The position numbers and the translations under genes were made by a program. Of a stretch of 64,000 bases of DNA, positions 33,257 through 43,540 are shown piece after piece (within the stretch, counting starts at the first letter, position 1; every line of letters starts with the position of its first letter). This DNA comes from Hygrocybe punicea (Eukaryota > Basidiomycota > Agaricomycetes > Agaricales > Hygrophoraceae): positions 6,882,001 to 6,946,000 of the forward strand of contig OY744462.1 in the NCBI GenBank assembly GCA_963556145.1. Direction: 5' to 3'. Below the pieces are notes generated by a model. It was not told the DNA's origin and did not search any database. It saw nothing but the letters and a program-made list of their open reading frames with translations.

Positions 33257-33310
33257 CACCTCGTGCACCCCAACTGGTGTCAATTGACATCAGTGTGGTC
33301 AGCGCGAGGT
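33257..33310 (+). repeat. Palindrome A, copy 4
   Basis: The core ATGTCAATTGACAT (TCAATTGA at 33280-33287) has arms CACCTCGTGCACC and GCGCGAGGTAG. It lies inside the hAT MITE at 32479-33444, downstream of hairpin B copy 3. A CAG acceptor-like site follows in ATACCACCGCAG. Confidence 0.75.
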
Positions 33311-34091
33311 AGTGGTAATACCACCGCAGCACCACCGCGGTTAGAGGAGACAGGTATGGGTTGAACCCGTTGGGGGTGCGGTTTTGGCGGGTGCGGGTGC
33401 GGTGTTAGCTGAGCCAACCCGTCCGAGACCCGTGGTCAACCCTAGTACTGTTTCTTAAGGGCTATCTACTTCTATAACTACATTTGGACAATATTTAGTA
33501 TTTGGTGACTTGTAGATGAAACAAAAGGTAAACCAGTACTTTTTGACACCCAAAATGATATTGTCAAATTATGCCATCAAATGAAAAAGATTGTAGGGAG
33601 AAACTTCTTCAGTTTTTCAAGGGCTAGAAGTACAAATACCGTGTTTTCCTTCATTTTTGTCCTTGGAGCCAACATTGCATCTGTACTATGTTTGTCTGCA
33701 TTAGGCTTGAAATATTACATGAATTTTAAATGTTGGCTCCAAGGACAAAAATGAAGGAAAACACGGTATTTGTACTTCTAGCCCTTGAAAAACTGAAGAA
33801 GTTTCTCCCTACAATCTTTTTCATTTGATGGCATAATTTGACAATATCATTTTGGGTGTCAAAAAGTACTGGTTTACCTTTTGTTTCATCTACAAGTCAC
33901 CAAATACTAAATATTGTCCAAATGTAGTTATAGAAGTAGATAGCCCTTGAGAAACAGTACAACTTTCCCTCTATAACCATGTTAATCCATGCAGTATTTC
34001 ATGAGATACAAGATAGAGCACAGAAAATTTCACTAAGTCCATATTGTTTCTTTTAATCAAAATTTTTCAAAAAGTGCCAAGATCATTATTG

Positions 34092-34832
34092 CGATTTTCA
34101 TAAATGATGACATTTTAAAAATAAATATTTCAAAGTCAAGGACCCAGGTTAAAATTGATAACTGGTGGAATACTGCACCAATGCACATAGTTTCAGAGAG
34201 GAAGTTTGTCTACCTTTAGAGGAGTATCTTTCTCTCTATTTACATTTTTAAATTCTTGTATATGGAGAGAGTTATAGGTGAATCATTAATTTGAGTCACT
34301 CCAACTTGTACAATGAATATCTCCACAACAAATGCTTGGATTGACATGGTTGTGGGGAGAAACTTGTTCTATTTTTGAAGGNNNNNNNNNNNNNNNNNNN
34401 NNNNNNNNNNNNNNNNNNNNNNNNNNNNNNNNNNNNNNNNNNNNNNNNNNNNNNNNNNNNNNNNNNNNNNNNNNNNNNNNNNNNNNNNNNNNNNNNNNNN
34501 NNNNNNNNNNNNNNNNNNNNNNNNNNNNNNNNNNNNNNNNNNNNNNNNNNNNNNNNNNNNNNNNNNNNNNNNNNNNNNNNNCATTTGTTGTGGAGATATT
34601 CATTGTACAAGTTGGAGTGACTCAAATTAATGATTCACCTATAACTCTCTCCATATACAAGAATTTAAAAATGTAAATAGAGAGAAAGATACTCCTCTAA
34701 AGGTAGACAAACTTCCTCTCTGAAACTATGTGCATTGGTGCAGTATTCCACCAGTTATCAATTTTAACCTGGGTCCTTGACTTTGAAATATTTATTTTTA
34801 AAATGTCATCATTTATGAAAATCGCAATAAAA
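34092..34832. repeat. Second inverted repeat spanning the assembly gap
   Basis: 34092-34340 is the reverse complement of 34582-34832. The loop between them is almost entirely the N run, so the centre of this hairpin was not resolved. AATTACAGCCGTTTTT-type sequence borders both this repeat (at 34840) and the previous one (at 32335). Confidence 0.85.
34382..34581. other. Assembly gap (200 N)
   Basis: A round 200-base run of N. It probably marks a scaffold join of arbitrary length at the tip of a hairpin. Confidence 0.98.
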
Positions 34833-34859
34833 ACGGCTGTAATTAAACAATTAAAACTA

Positions 34860-35092
34860 AGACAGGAGAAGAAAAAATAGAGGGGGAAAGGGGAGGAAGA
34901 ATGGGAAAAGGAGAGAGGAGGGGGAAAAGGAGAGAAAAGGAGAGGGGAAGGAGGGAGAGGGAAAGGAAGGGGGAAGGGAGAGGGAAAGGAAGGGGGAAGG
35001 GGAAGGGGAAGGAGGGGGGAGGGAGACGGAGTGGGGGCAAGGTCAAAGGAGGGAGAGAGAGGGCAAGGGTAAAGGGAGAGGGGGAGGGTCAT
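34860..35092. repeat. Polypurine tract (GGGGAAGG/GAGAGG)
   Basis: Over 200 bp of almost pure purine on the plus strand, with AGGGAGAGGGAAAGGAAGGG-like units and partial mirror symmetry. It could form triplex or G-rich structures. The long frames on both strands are composition effects. Confidence 0.85.
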
Positions 35093-35094
35093 CA

Positions 35095-35275
35095 TTGTCT
35101 GGCGTCATTGCTGCTGCTGCTGTGGTCTGCTCCTGTTGTTGCCACTGCCGCTGTCGCCCATGTGCTGCTGCTGCTGTTGCAGCCATTGCCAGTACTGCCG
35201 TTGCTGCACTGCTGCCACGTCCAAGTCCTTTTTGTGCCCCACAGTGGCCTGGGGTGGGCGCTGTCATGGCCATGG
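35095..35275 (-). repeat. CTG-rich low-complexity tract
   Basis: Interrupted GCTGCTGCT/CATTGCCA triplets like those at 36360-36460. Likely a third, LTR-interrupted unit of that array. No gene is claimed. Confidence 0.5.
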
Positions 35276-36150
35276 TGTAGATGTGGCTTCAGGGTGGCTT
35301 CGGAACAATAAAGAAGATCCTAACCTAGGAGTGTCAGCGTAGAAGTGACTGTGGACAATCAGTGTCAGGAATAACAGTAAAGGAAGTGGAAATGGAAGTA
35401 AAAATGTAAGCCGCCATGTAAAACTAGACAAATAACGATGAATCCGGCGATGAACGGAGTGAAAACGGATAAATAACGAAGAACCCGACAATGCCAACGA
35501 TGTCAGGTATGGCAGGTCGGGTTGGGTCGGAAATGATGAACAAATAATGGAATAATGATAAAGACAACGAGGTGAACTCCAAAAAGCTAAGGGTCTACAA
35601 GGATGAGCATTTGAAGTGATTAAAAGATTACTCTGACTATGAGGAAATGGGGACTAAGGGTATCTCTCTTTTTTGTACAGTCGTCGGGGACCGTTTTTAT
35701 AGTACATGTGTGTGTAGTCTACTTTCAGTCATGTCTACTTCGGCCGATGGAAACTACAAAGAAAAGCTGGAATGGGGATGTGGAAAGGGGGGTTGCAATG
35801 CGACGAAGACAGGAAAATGGAGGGGAAAAGGAATATCCATGAAAAAGATGTAAAATGTCCTACATATCTCTGAAAGGACGAGGGGATGGGTATATAAGGT
35901 AAGTCTGAAGTTGGGAATCAAGTCCGATGAGATCTGTCTCTTATAATTGGAAGTCCAGGCTTATGAGACTACCGGATTTGGTTCGAAAGCGGCCATGACA
36001 AAGCGGCATACGTCGGGTCACGTCGGTCAGGTCAGGTCAGGTCAGGTCAGGTTACATCGGGTTGGAATGGGAGTCGTTTGGAAGCATCGGGTTCGTCCGG
36101 ATTCGTGATATATTAATGATATGGACTCAGAGGGACGTTGAGTCTCTACA
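35276..36150 (-). mobile_element. Solo LTR, family L1, copy 3
   Basis: 875 bp, about the same length as copy 2. The minus strand begins TGTAGAGACTCAACGTCCCT and ends CCACATCTACA, with TATA-like ACTATAAAAACGGTCCC. A GTCAG pentamer run lies near 36025-36050. It sits between CTG-rich units, and the sequence after it (GTGGACCTGTGGGC) matches 36455 onward. Confidence 0.65.
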
Positions 36151-36226
36151 GCGGTGGACCTGTGGGCCGGTGTGGGCATGCATGATAAGCAAAAGACACA
36201 AAAAAATGAATAAAAAACTCACCGGG

Positions 36227-36257
36227 GCAGCGAGGGTGGGCTCACCACTCCCTGCTG
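36227..36257 (-). repeat. Hairpin B, copy 4
   Basis: Stem GCAGCGAGGGTGG against CCACTCCCTGCTG, loop GCTCA. On the minus strand it is followed by a donor-like G/GTGAGT at about 36222. Confidence 0.7.
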
Positions 36258-36525
36258 TGTGGTCCTCATCCTTCACTGTCCTTGACCCTCATTGTTGTTG
36301 GCTTCATCATCCCTCACTGTCCTTGCTCTCGCCGTTCCGTTATTGGTCATTCCATCGGTCATTGCAACTGGGCTGCTGCTGGTGTTGCTGCCGTTGTTGC
36401 TGCTTCCATTGCCACTGCTGCTGCTGTTGCTGCTGCTGCCATTGCCACAGCTGTGGTGGACCTGTGGGCTGGTGTGAATGATATGTAAAAGACACGAAAT
36501 AAATGAAATAAAAAAACTCACCTGG

Positions 36526-36557
36526 GCAGCAGGGGTGGGCTCGCCACTTGCCACTGC
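36526..36557 (-). repeat. Hairpin B, copy 5
   Basis: Stem GCAGCAGGGGTGG against CCACTTGCCACTGC, loop GCTCG, followed on the minus strand by CAG/GTGAGT. It is the second unit of a duplication of about 301 bp that includes copy 4. Confidence 0.65.
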
Positions 36558-36844
36558 ATCCTTTCTCCATTACCCTCCATTGTCTCCACCCTTATCTGGC
36601 ACTGCATTGCCGGGGGCATTGTGCCATGTGTGTTAGTGGGGGGGTGTTGGGTGGTGAGATGTGAGGTTGCTGGTGAGACGTGAGTTGTTGATTGTCATGT
36701 GACTCGTTTGTTGACGTGTTTCCACAAATGGTCTGTGCACCAAATAAAGGTATATAAACCTGCCACAATGCACTATCTAATTTGGCACATACCACCTCAT
36801 TAAATAATACAAACAATAATAATAATTAATAAACATGTAATGAG

Positions 36845-37085
36845 AACTTTGGGGAATGCTAATTGGGGAGGAATCCTCCTCAAGGACTCCTTGAGGACTC
36901 CTTCAAGGAGGAACACTCCTCAGAGGACTCCTTTAGGACTCCTTGAGGACTCCTTAGTCACTCCTTGGTCAGGAGTCCTTAGGAGGACCAAGGACTCCTT
37001 AGTCACTCCTTAAGGAAAAAGTTTCTATGGTGAGGAAATCAAGGACTCCGTAAGGACTATTAAGGAATGTGTGGTAGAGTGTGAT
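36845..37085. repeat. AGGACTCCTT array
   Basis: About fifteen copies of GGACTCCTT or its complement, in both orientations and at about 10-bp spacing, end in GGAATGTGTGGTAGAGTG. That terminus matches, inverted, the sequence at 21769-21795. It may be the subterminal region of a CACTA/Plavaka-like element. Confidence 0.6.
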
Positions 37086-37712
37086 GTCCTCCAAGTTCAG
37101 AACAGTGTTATGCTGATGCCGATAATGATGTGTATTCTGATGCACCCACAATTGGCTACTGCTACAACAAGTTGTATGTAAAATACTATGGGTGTTGTAC
37201 TCAATGAAAGACCACCCAACTGAGTGGGTTCAGAACGTGCTCAAACAAAAGCCAAGGCTGAGACTGGTGCCAACACCCAATGCCCATGGCAATGCTGATG
37301 CTGTCGCTGAAACCGATCTGTAATGCCCATGTTGCCACTTTGCACACAAGTTCCAAGTCTGATTTGCACCATGTCTTCGATAAAGTACCAACTCCTGAGT
37401 GGATTGAGCACATATTCAGACCAAAATCAAGGCTGATGCTGATGCCAATACCAATTCATATACTAATAACCAGTTGGTGCAATGGCTATAAAAATTTATC
37501 TGTAGCTTCCCAACTTTGTTGTTCCAATATGCAGGTTTGTTTTTAGATTGATGAAAAAGACATTCAGACTAGTATGCTGATGCCGATTTCATTGCTGATG
37601 TTGATGTTTATGCTGTTGCTGAGATACTGAGGCTGGGCCCAATTTTTATAGGTGTTCATCCAATTGTCAGCCAATGGATATTATTTACACAAGTAACCAG
37701 TACCCATCAAAG
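37086..37712. repeat. GCTGATGCTGATGCC-rich diverged duplications
   Basis: Two diverged copies of a stretch of about 110 bp (around 37200-37310 and 37385-37460) share AACTGAGTGG/CCTGAGTGG and ACCAAAATCAAGGCTGATGC-type sequence. No gene is supported. Confidence 0.45.
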
Positions 37713-37920
37713 CTTCAGCCCAACGGTCTGAGACAGGTAACAAGAACTTTGGCCCAGTGTCTGACATGGGTAACAATACCCCCATAGAACATCAGCCCAA
37801 CGGTCTGAGATGGATAACAATGCCCCCAAAGAACTTCAGCCCAATGGTCTGAGATGGGTAACAATACTCCAGCAGAACTTTGGCCCAACGGTCTAACATG
37901 GGTAACAATATTCTGGCTCA
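37713..37920. repeat. 44-bp tandem repeat, about five copies
   Basis: The unit is built on CAGCCCAACGGTCTGAGATG followed by GGTAACAAT. It repeats at about 44-bp spacing with 10-20 per cent divergence. There are no spacers, so it is not CRISPR-like. Confidence 0.8.
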
Positions 37921-38321
37921 CACCTTGGCCCACCCATCTAACACCATAACTATGACATTCCTGAGTTGCCCTGTCAAGTACATAACAATAATATTTTTTT
38001 GGTCCAGATTGGCTGGCCCATCTCAAACGTAACATTGTCAACCTCGGTTGGCCAGTCTGACACAGGATAAGTCATGTCATGGGCTGGATTAGCTCATGTT
38101 TATATCTCAGCCTGCGACTTTCCTGTAGTCACATCTCAATATCATGCCAAAGCTTTTTTCCATTATGCGAACCAGACTGATACCACTTCATGAAGGAAAT
38201 TTTCCATCACCAACTTCATGTCGATATTTCTCTCTAAAAAAAGAAATACAAGCCCATCACGAAAAAGATTAGACCAGTACTAGCAGAACTTCCAAACAAG
38301 TTTCAATGAATAGGGGGTGAC

Positions 38322-38523
38322 TAGTGTTGCCTGAACTTGACCAGCTGAAAAAAGCTGATTCCGGTCCTGGCTTTTCAGAGCACAATTAACCTTCTCATGG
38401 GGTACTATATTGTAGCTATTAGGTCATAGCTACAATATAGTACCCCATGAGAAGGTTAATTGTGCTCTGAAAAGCCAGGACCGGAATCAGCTTTTTTCAG
38501 CTGGTCAAGTTCAGGCAACACTA
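38322..38523. mobile_element. Perfect hairpin MITE (202 bp, hAT-like)
   Basis: Two 98-bp arms are exact reverse complements around a 6-nt loop (TAGGTC). The ends are TAGTGTTGCCTGAACTTGAC, flanked by the 8-bp duplication GGGGTGAC (38314-38321 and 38524-38531). The first ten bases match the end of the element at 7202. Perfect pairing indicates a recent insertion. Confidence 0.9.
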
Positions 38524-38539
38524 GGGGTGACCCACTAGT

Positions 38540-40790
38540 GATGTTGCCTCAGCTTAGCCCAAATCCCCTGTCCTTTATACTGACAGGTTGCTATATGATA
38601 GAAAGATGCGACGCTCTCAATAAAGTACACTCCGATGATTTCCCTTGGCCATCTGAATGCACTTTTATGCACAACTTCATACATAAACAAAATGAAGGTT
38701 TTTCATGGAATGATTTAGAATGAGGATGATTCCACACAGATTTCTTTCTGCCAGTCAAATTCCCTGTCATCCCTCACATCCCTTGGGGAAACAAGAATAT
38801 TCCGATACCCTGGCATCTATGAAGAAGTATGTTGAGTGATTTGTAAAATGATTGAAGCAGGCATATACGAGCCATCAAACTCATCCTACTGATCATGATG
38901 GTTCATGGTTCCCAAGAAGGGAGGAAAATCACTTCATTTAGTGCATGGCCTCGAACCTCTCAACAACGTTATGATCCAGCATTCCGGTGTCATGCTGATC
39001 CCTGAACATATCGCTGAACAATTTGCCAATTGAGCATGCAGAGTGATGCTCAACCTCAATGTTGGATACAATGAGTGATGCTCAATGTCTACATCAGATA
39101 CAATGAGTGATGCTCGACCTCTACATCAGATATGATGAGCGATGCTTGACCTCTATGTTGGATACAATCATGATGAGCGATTGATTGCAGAGTCTTCAAG
39201 AGATCTAACAACTTTTCAAACACCCTTCAGAGCCTTGCAACTAGTCACCCTACCAATGGGTTGGACAAATTCTGTTTCTATATTCCACGATGATGTTACA
39301 TTCATCTTAGCACATCATTTGGTTAAGTTGACCCAAAAGGACATACCATTCAAGTTCGGTCCTGACCAGATCACAGCCCAGGATAACCTTTGAGCAATTG
39401 ACTATATGTCGGAGGCACCAGTCATTCTTGCCATTGACATGTCGTATATTGCCATATCATTTTATCTCTGTCAATGCGATTGGTGAAAGCAATATTATAA
39501 CTGATTTGGCTCTATTATGCTCAATGATCACAAGATGCAATTTTTCCAACCAAAGTTGGAGATATATGGTCTCTTCTGCACCCTGAGAGCACTGTGACTT
39601 TATGTTGTTGGTGTTCACAATCTCATTGTTGAAGTCGATGCACGCTACATCAAGGGCATGCTCAACAATCCGGATATCATGCCAAGTGCCAGTATAAATC
39701 ATTGGATCATAGCAATATTGACATTCCATTTCACACTTGTACTTGCCATGGGATCCAGTCATGGACCTGACAGATTGTCGACTGCCTCAGCATGGCGATT
39801 CACCACAGCAACACGACAATGATGAATTCAATGACTGGATTGATTGGCTATACAGATTTATGCATCACATTAACCCCAGTAACTGTGCAAAGTCTTTGCA
39901 GCACTCATCAGTGTCAACACTCCTTTGCAACAGTGACACAACATGAACCGAATCAGGAGAACAATCCAAATCATATGAAATAGTTGCGTGATCACAGGTT
40001 GCTAAAGCCCATGATGATTGCCTTATAGCCATTTGCCAGTGGTTATCAGACCTTAAGCGACTGTCAGGCCTAAATGACGCCAAATATGCAACCTTCATTA
40101 AGTATGGCACCAAATTTTTTGTTGACCAGGATCGCCTATGGAAGAAAGATGCTCAAGGTGCTCACAAACTGGTCATAGCTCCTGAGACTCGCATAGAGGT
40201 CATGAGAGGCTGTTATGATGACTTAGGTGACAAAGGTTTGTATGCGACATGAGCGACAATTTTAGAGCAATTTTGGTGGCCACATATGCTGGCCAACATA
40301 GCTTGGATCATGAAGACATGTCAGCTCTGCCAACAATGCCAAGTCCGGCAAGTACTCATTCCTCCCATCATAGTGACTCCAGCCCCTCTTTTCACAAAAA
40401 TTTATGTTGACACTATGCACCTCCCCCCATCGCAATCATTTCACTATATTGTCCAAGGTCGATGTTTGTTGTCTCAATACCCAGAATTTCGCATTTTACA
40501 GTGATATGCAAGTCGTGGTGCTGTGCACTAAAAACAACACTCTACAACTGGTACGATTGCGAGTCAGTGAAGTAATTAGCTCCTAGGAGTATCGCAATGA
40601 TTGCAATCGATAGTGCAACTTAGCGATTAAAGTCACGACAACGATAGAGGGTCGAGGTATTGAACTTAAGTCGGTGATGGTCGAGCTCAAAGAAAGTAAT
40701 GTCGTGATGATTTTCGAAGGAGATACAATGAGGTAGGAAAGGGGGAACAATGCGCTCTCTGGTAATTAAGTGTAATCTACATAGCTATTT
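38540..40790 (+). pseudogene. Decayed Ty3/Gypsy pol remnant
   Basis: Reverse transcriptase signatures survive near 39140-39330 (GYNHDERLIAESSRDLTTFQ, VTLPMGWTNSVSIFHDDVT). Integrase zinc-domain and core signatures survive near 40250-40500 (EQFWWPHMLANIAW, CQLCQQCQV, YVDTMHLP, YPEFRILQ). Stops and frameshifts are frequent throughout. Near 38990-39170 the unit GATACAATGAGTGATGCTC is locally amplified. It is a different, older Gypsy lineage from the copy starting at 40804. Its 3' part runs into that copy's left LTR. Confidence 0.75.
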
Positions 40791-40803
40791 TATATGTCGA
40801 CAG

Positions 40804-40962
40804 TGTAGTAGTTGTACCTGGGCTGTCACGTGACCCAGGTCCCATGGTTGGATCTCCTTATGTAGTCATTTCCTGTTGTAGAGAGTCTTGTCTGATTCCA
40901 TCACCCCATCCTGACCCCAATTCCATCGTGATCCCTTGAGCGTCCTCGGTACCACTCCAACA
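40804..40962 (+). repeat. Gypsy left LTR
   Basis: A 159-bp LTR containing a palindrome around CACGTG (ACCTGGGCTGTCACGTGACC, then CAGGT) at 40817-40841. It is directly followed by the primer-binding-like sequence. Confidence 0.85.
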
Positions 40963-43064
40963 TGGTGATGAGAGCAACATTCAAACCCTAGCCAAAACAC
41001 GTACCCAGAACCAAAACCAGTACCAGTGCGAGATGTTTCAGAACCCGAGCAAAGAACTACGAACAAAGAACCAGGAACTAGAACCAATACTAGTACAAAA
41101 GCACTCTCACCAGCCACCAATTTCCCCATGACATCTGTACTACACCCATACCACTCCGCACAGAACCAACAAAAAATGTTAACTCGACTCAGAGACAACC
41201 ATGGCCGATACACTCCATCCCAACCAAGCTCACCATTTACAATAGCGTCTTCCAAATCCTCCGTCACAGATCTCTCCAGTAACCCAAGAACCCCAGAGCA
41301 AAGTCAGCCGAACACACCACCAACATCACCAGCACCACAACTACCCAACATCCAGAACAACCCAACGCCAGTACAAAACCGCCAAATCACCATGACCGAG
41401 TCCAGAGCCCTGCACTGGGATGGCGGCCCTGATGAAAAAATGGCACTGGGCCAGTTCCTTCGCGAAATCAATATCAAAATTGAAGACAAAGAGTACAACA
41501 CAGATAAAAAGAAAATCGAATACTTCCGCAACAATCTCGATTATGGAGGAACCGCTGACCTATGGTACGACGAATTACCGGACGACACCAAAAAGGACTG
41601 GGACAAAATTGTTGAAGCGTTTGACAAGGAGTGGCCCAAAAATGCCATGCCCAAACCCTCCAAACTTGAATAAGTCCAAGCCCTTAAAGACTGGACCATT
41701 ACAGTGGAAGAACTAGGTACAAAAACAAAAACAACAGGCTCCAAAGACGTATGGACCCACGTAAAATGGGCAAACGGGTTAGCAGTAAAAGTATGCGATG
41801 CAGAGGACAAAGGAGGACTCTTGTTCCAGGATGTGTTTGACGCACTACCAGAACCCATTTGCGACCTCATTCGAGACAAACCCCATGCAGACTACAAAGA
41901 GCTCGCGGAAATGGTATGCACCATTGACGTCATCTACCTCCAGGAAACGGTAGACAAACACAAAATAAATGAGGAGACTGCCAGGCTAGCACGAGTAGGG
42001 AACTCACCAACCAAGACCCTCCGCGACTCATTCGCAAGTGCCCACATCCACTCAAACGCAGGCCCCCGGCCATACACCAGCCCCCAAAGCTTCCAACCAC
42101 AGTCCACACGAGCCCCTACATTTGACCCCTTTGGAGGAGACACAGGCGGCCATGGCAACCTGTTCAGAGGAAGGGGATCTATCATTTGACCCTACAGAGG
42201 CACAAGCCTAGGAGCCCTAGGCATGGGAAGACAAACGCCTGGCCCTCCGTTCACAACTAGCACTGCGGACCGCCCCTTCGCCACAAGGCACCACGACTTA
42301 CGAAACATCAACCCGCACCACCCTGACACCAAAGCCAGCCATGCTGCATATAACACACAAGTAATCACTTGGAACCACGCAAACCCCAATGGCCATCCCG
42401 ACAAGCTTCACCCATTCCCTTTTTTTTTTTTTTTTTTGGTCCAAATCATAGTCACTTAGGGCATGCCCTATGTCAGACTTTACATGCGAGGCAGTAAGAT
42501 CTAACTAAATAAGGACCCTGTCCTTGCCTTGTCCCTCTAGCTGCAAATGCGCCCCTGACGGGCATACGTCCCCCAGAGGTCCATCACTTCCTGTGATGTT
42601 TTAGATGCCAGCATGTGACTAGTGAGGTGGCGGCCTCTCCTAGCTGGCGAGTACTTTGTTTCATGGTAGGAAGCTGGCAAGTGCTCAGCCGAGAGCCGGC
42701 TTGCATGGGAGAGGCGCGAGACAAGGGAGAAAATGAAAAGGAAAAGTGGCGCCAGAACTCCTGGTTTGGAGCGGGGGTGTAGGGAAGGGGAGGGGAGAGG
42801 AGGAGGAGGAGAATCCATATCGCTAGCAAAATTGTCCTGTGTTCTTAACGTACTCCATAATTTTTTTGACTCCTGGCATCGTGGCCAGAAGGAATCGGAT
42901 CGACGTCACATCTCGTCCTAGTGCCGCTCTGAGTTTTCTACATTCTTTGTCGTGTGCCCTACACTCAAAAATAAAGTGATGTATAGTCTCGATGCCTTCG
43001 CCGCATTCCATGCACACATCGGTCTCAGCCTTGCGAATTCTGTGCAGGTAGCGGTTGAGTGGGA

Positions 43065-43227
43065 TGTTGGAGGGGGAATCTCCAGACCTCTGAGGGGAAG
43101 ACTCAGAAGGAGTCGCAACGGGAGGGGAAAGCAAGGGAAACCCTGGGATGATGACTAAGCTACTACAGGAAAGGGAATCTACTGGCTAAGGGTCTCTGGG
43201 GTCCTAGGGCTAGCAGCACCTGCTGCA
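43065..43227 (-). repeat. LTR of the 2.2-kb non-autonomous element (3' LTR on minus strand)
   Basis: 163 bp, with four transitions relative to the partner at 45135-45297. Confidence 0.85.
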
Positions 43228-43540
43228 GATACCCCCCTCCACAATGGTGTGTGCCCTCGCACACATCTCCTGCATCTCATCCTCCACAAAACTCTACCCA
43301 ATCCTCTACTATCCTCACTACTACTGAGACCAGAACTGGTGCAAAAACGGGATCTGGGTCACTCCTGAAAGGGTGCATCATCTCAACCAAAACCTCCAAA
43401 AACGTCCTGTGGTTGTGTGGGAGACCTAGTAGTTTCGTAAATCGTGGATCCTGGTCTGATCCCCATGTAAGTCTGGCTATATGGCAAAGTCGGCCGAAAT
43501 TCGATGGGACTGCTATATCGAGGGCTTGGGCAAGGTCTGT

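Larger units (their letters stand above)
32479..33444. mobile_element. hAT-like MITE (966 bp) with empty site preserved in the opposite arm
   Basis: Ends TAAGGTTGACCACGGGT and (reverse complement) TAGGGTTGACCACGGGT are flanked by the 8-bp duplication GTACTGTT (32471-32478 and 33445-33452). The uninterrupted sequence is seen as reverse complement at 33945-33965. It contains hairpin B copy 3, palindrome A copy 4 and short ACAAC runs. There is no transposase. Confidence 0.88.
32340..34100. repeat. Long inverted repeat, left arm interrupted by a hAT MITE
   Basis: The left arm (32347-32478 plus 33445-33678) is matched as reverse complement by the right arm (33728 to about 34088), around a 50-bp centre. 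Arm identity is very high. The left arm is split by the element at 32479-33444; the right arm keeps the uninterrupted site. Confidence 0.85.
36151..36600 (-). repeat. Duplicated intron-exon-like unit, period about 301 bp
   Basis: On the minus strand each unit has hairpin B, a donor (GTGAGTTTTTT), about 60 bp ending in GCCCACAG/GTCCACC (an acceptor), then a CAG/AAC-rich stretch reading as Gly-Asn-Gly-Ser-Ser repeats. Two units are present, with the solo LTR inserted just inside the next. It looks like tandemly copied exons of a low-complexity gene. No long frame across units is shown, so coding is not proven. Confidence 0.5.

Noticed and set aside
34286..34676. Open frames across the N run
   Set aside because: They are artefacts of unknown bases translated as X.
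37713..37920. CRISPR-like array
   Set aside because: Contiguous diverged 44-bp units with no spacers, in a eukaryotic setting.
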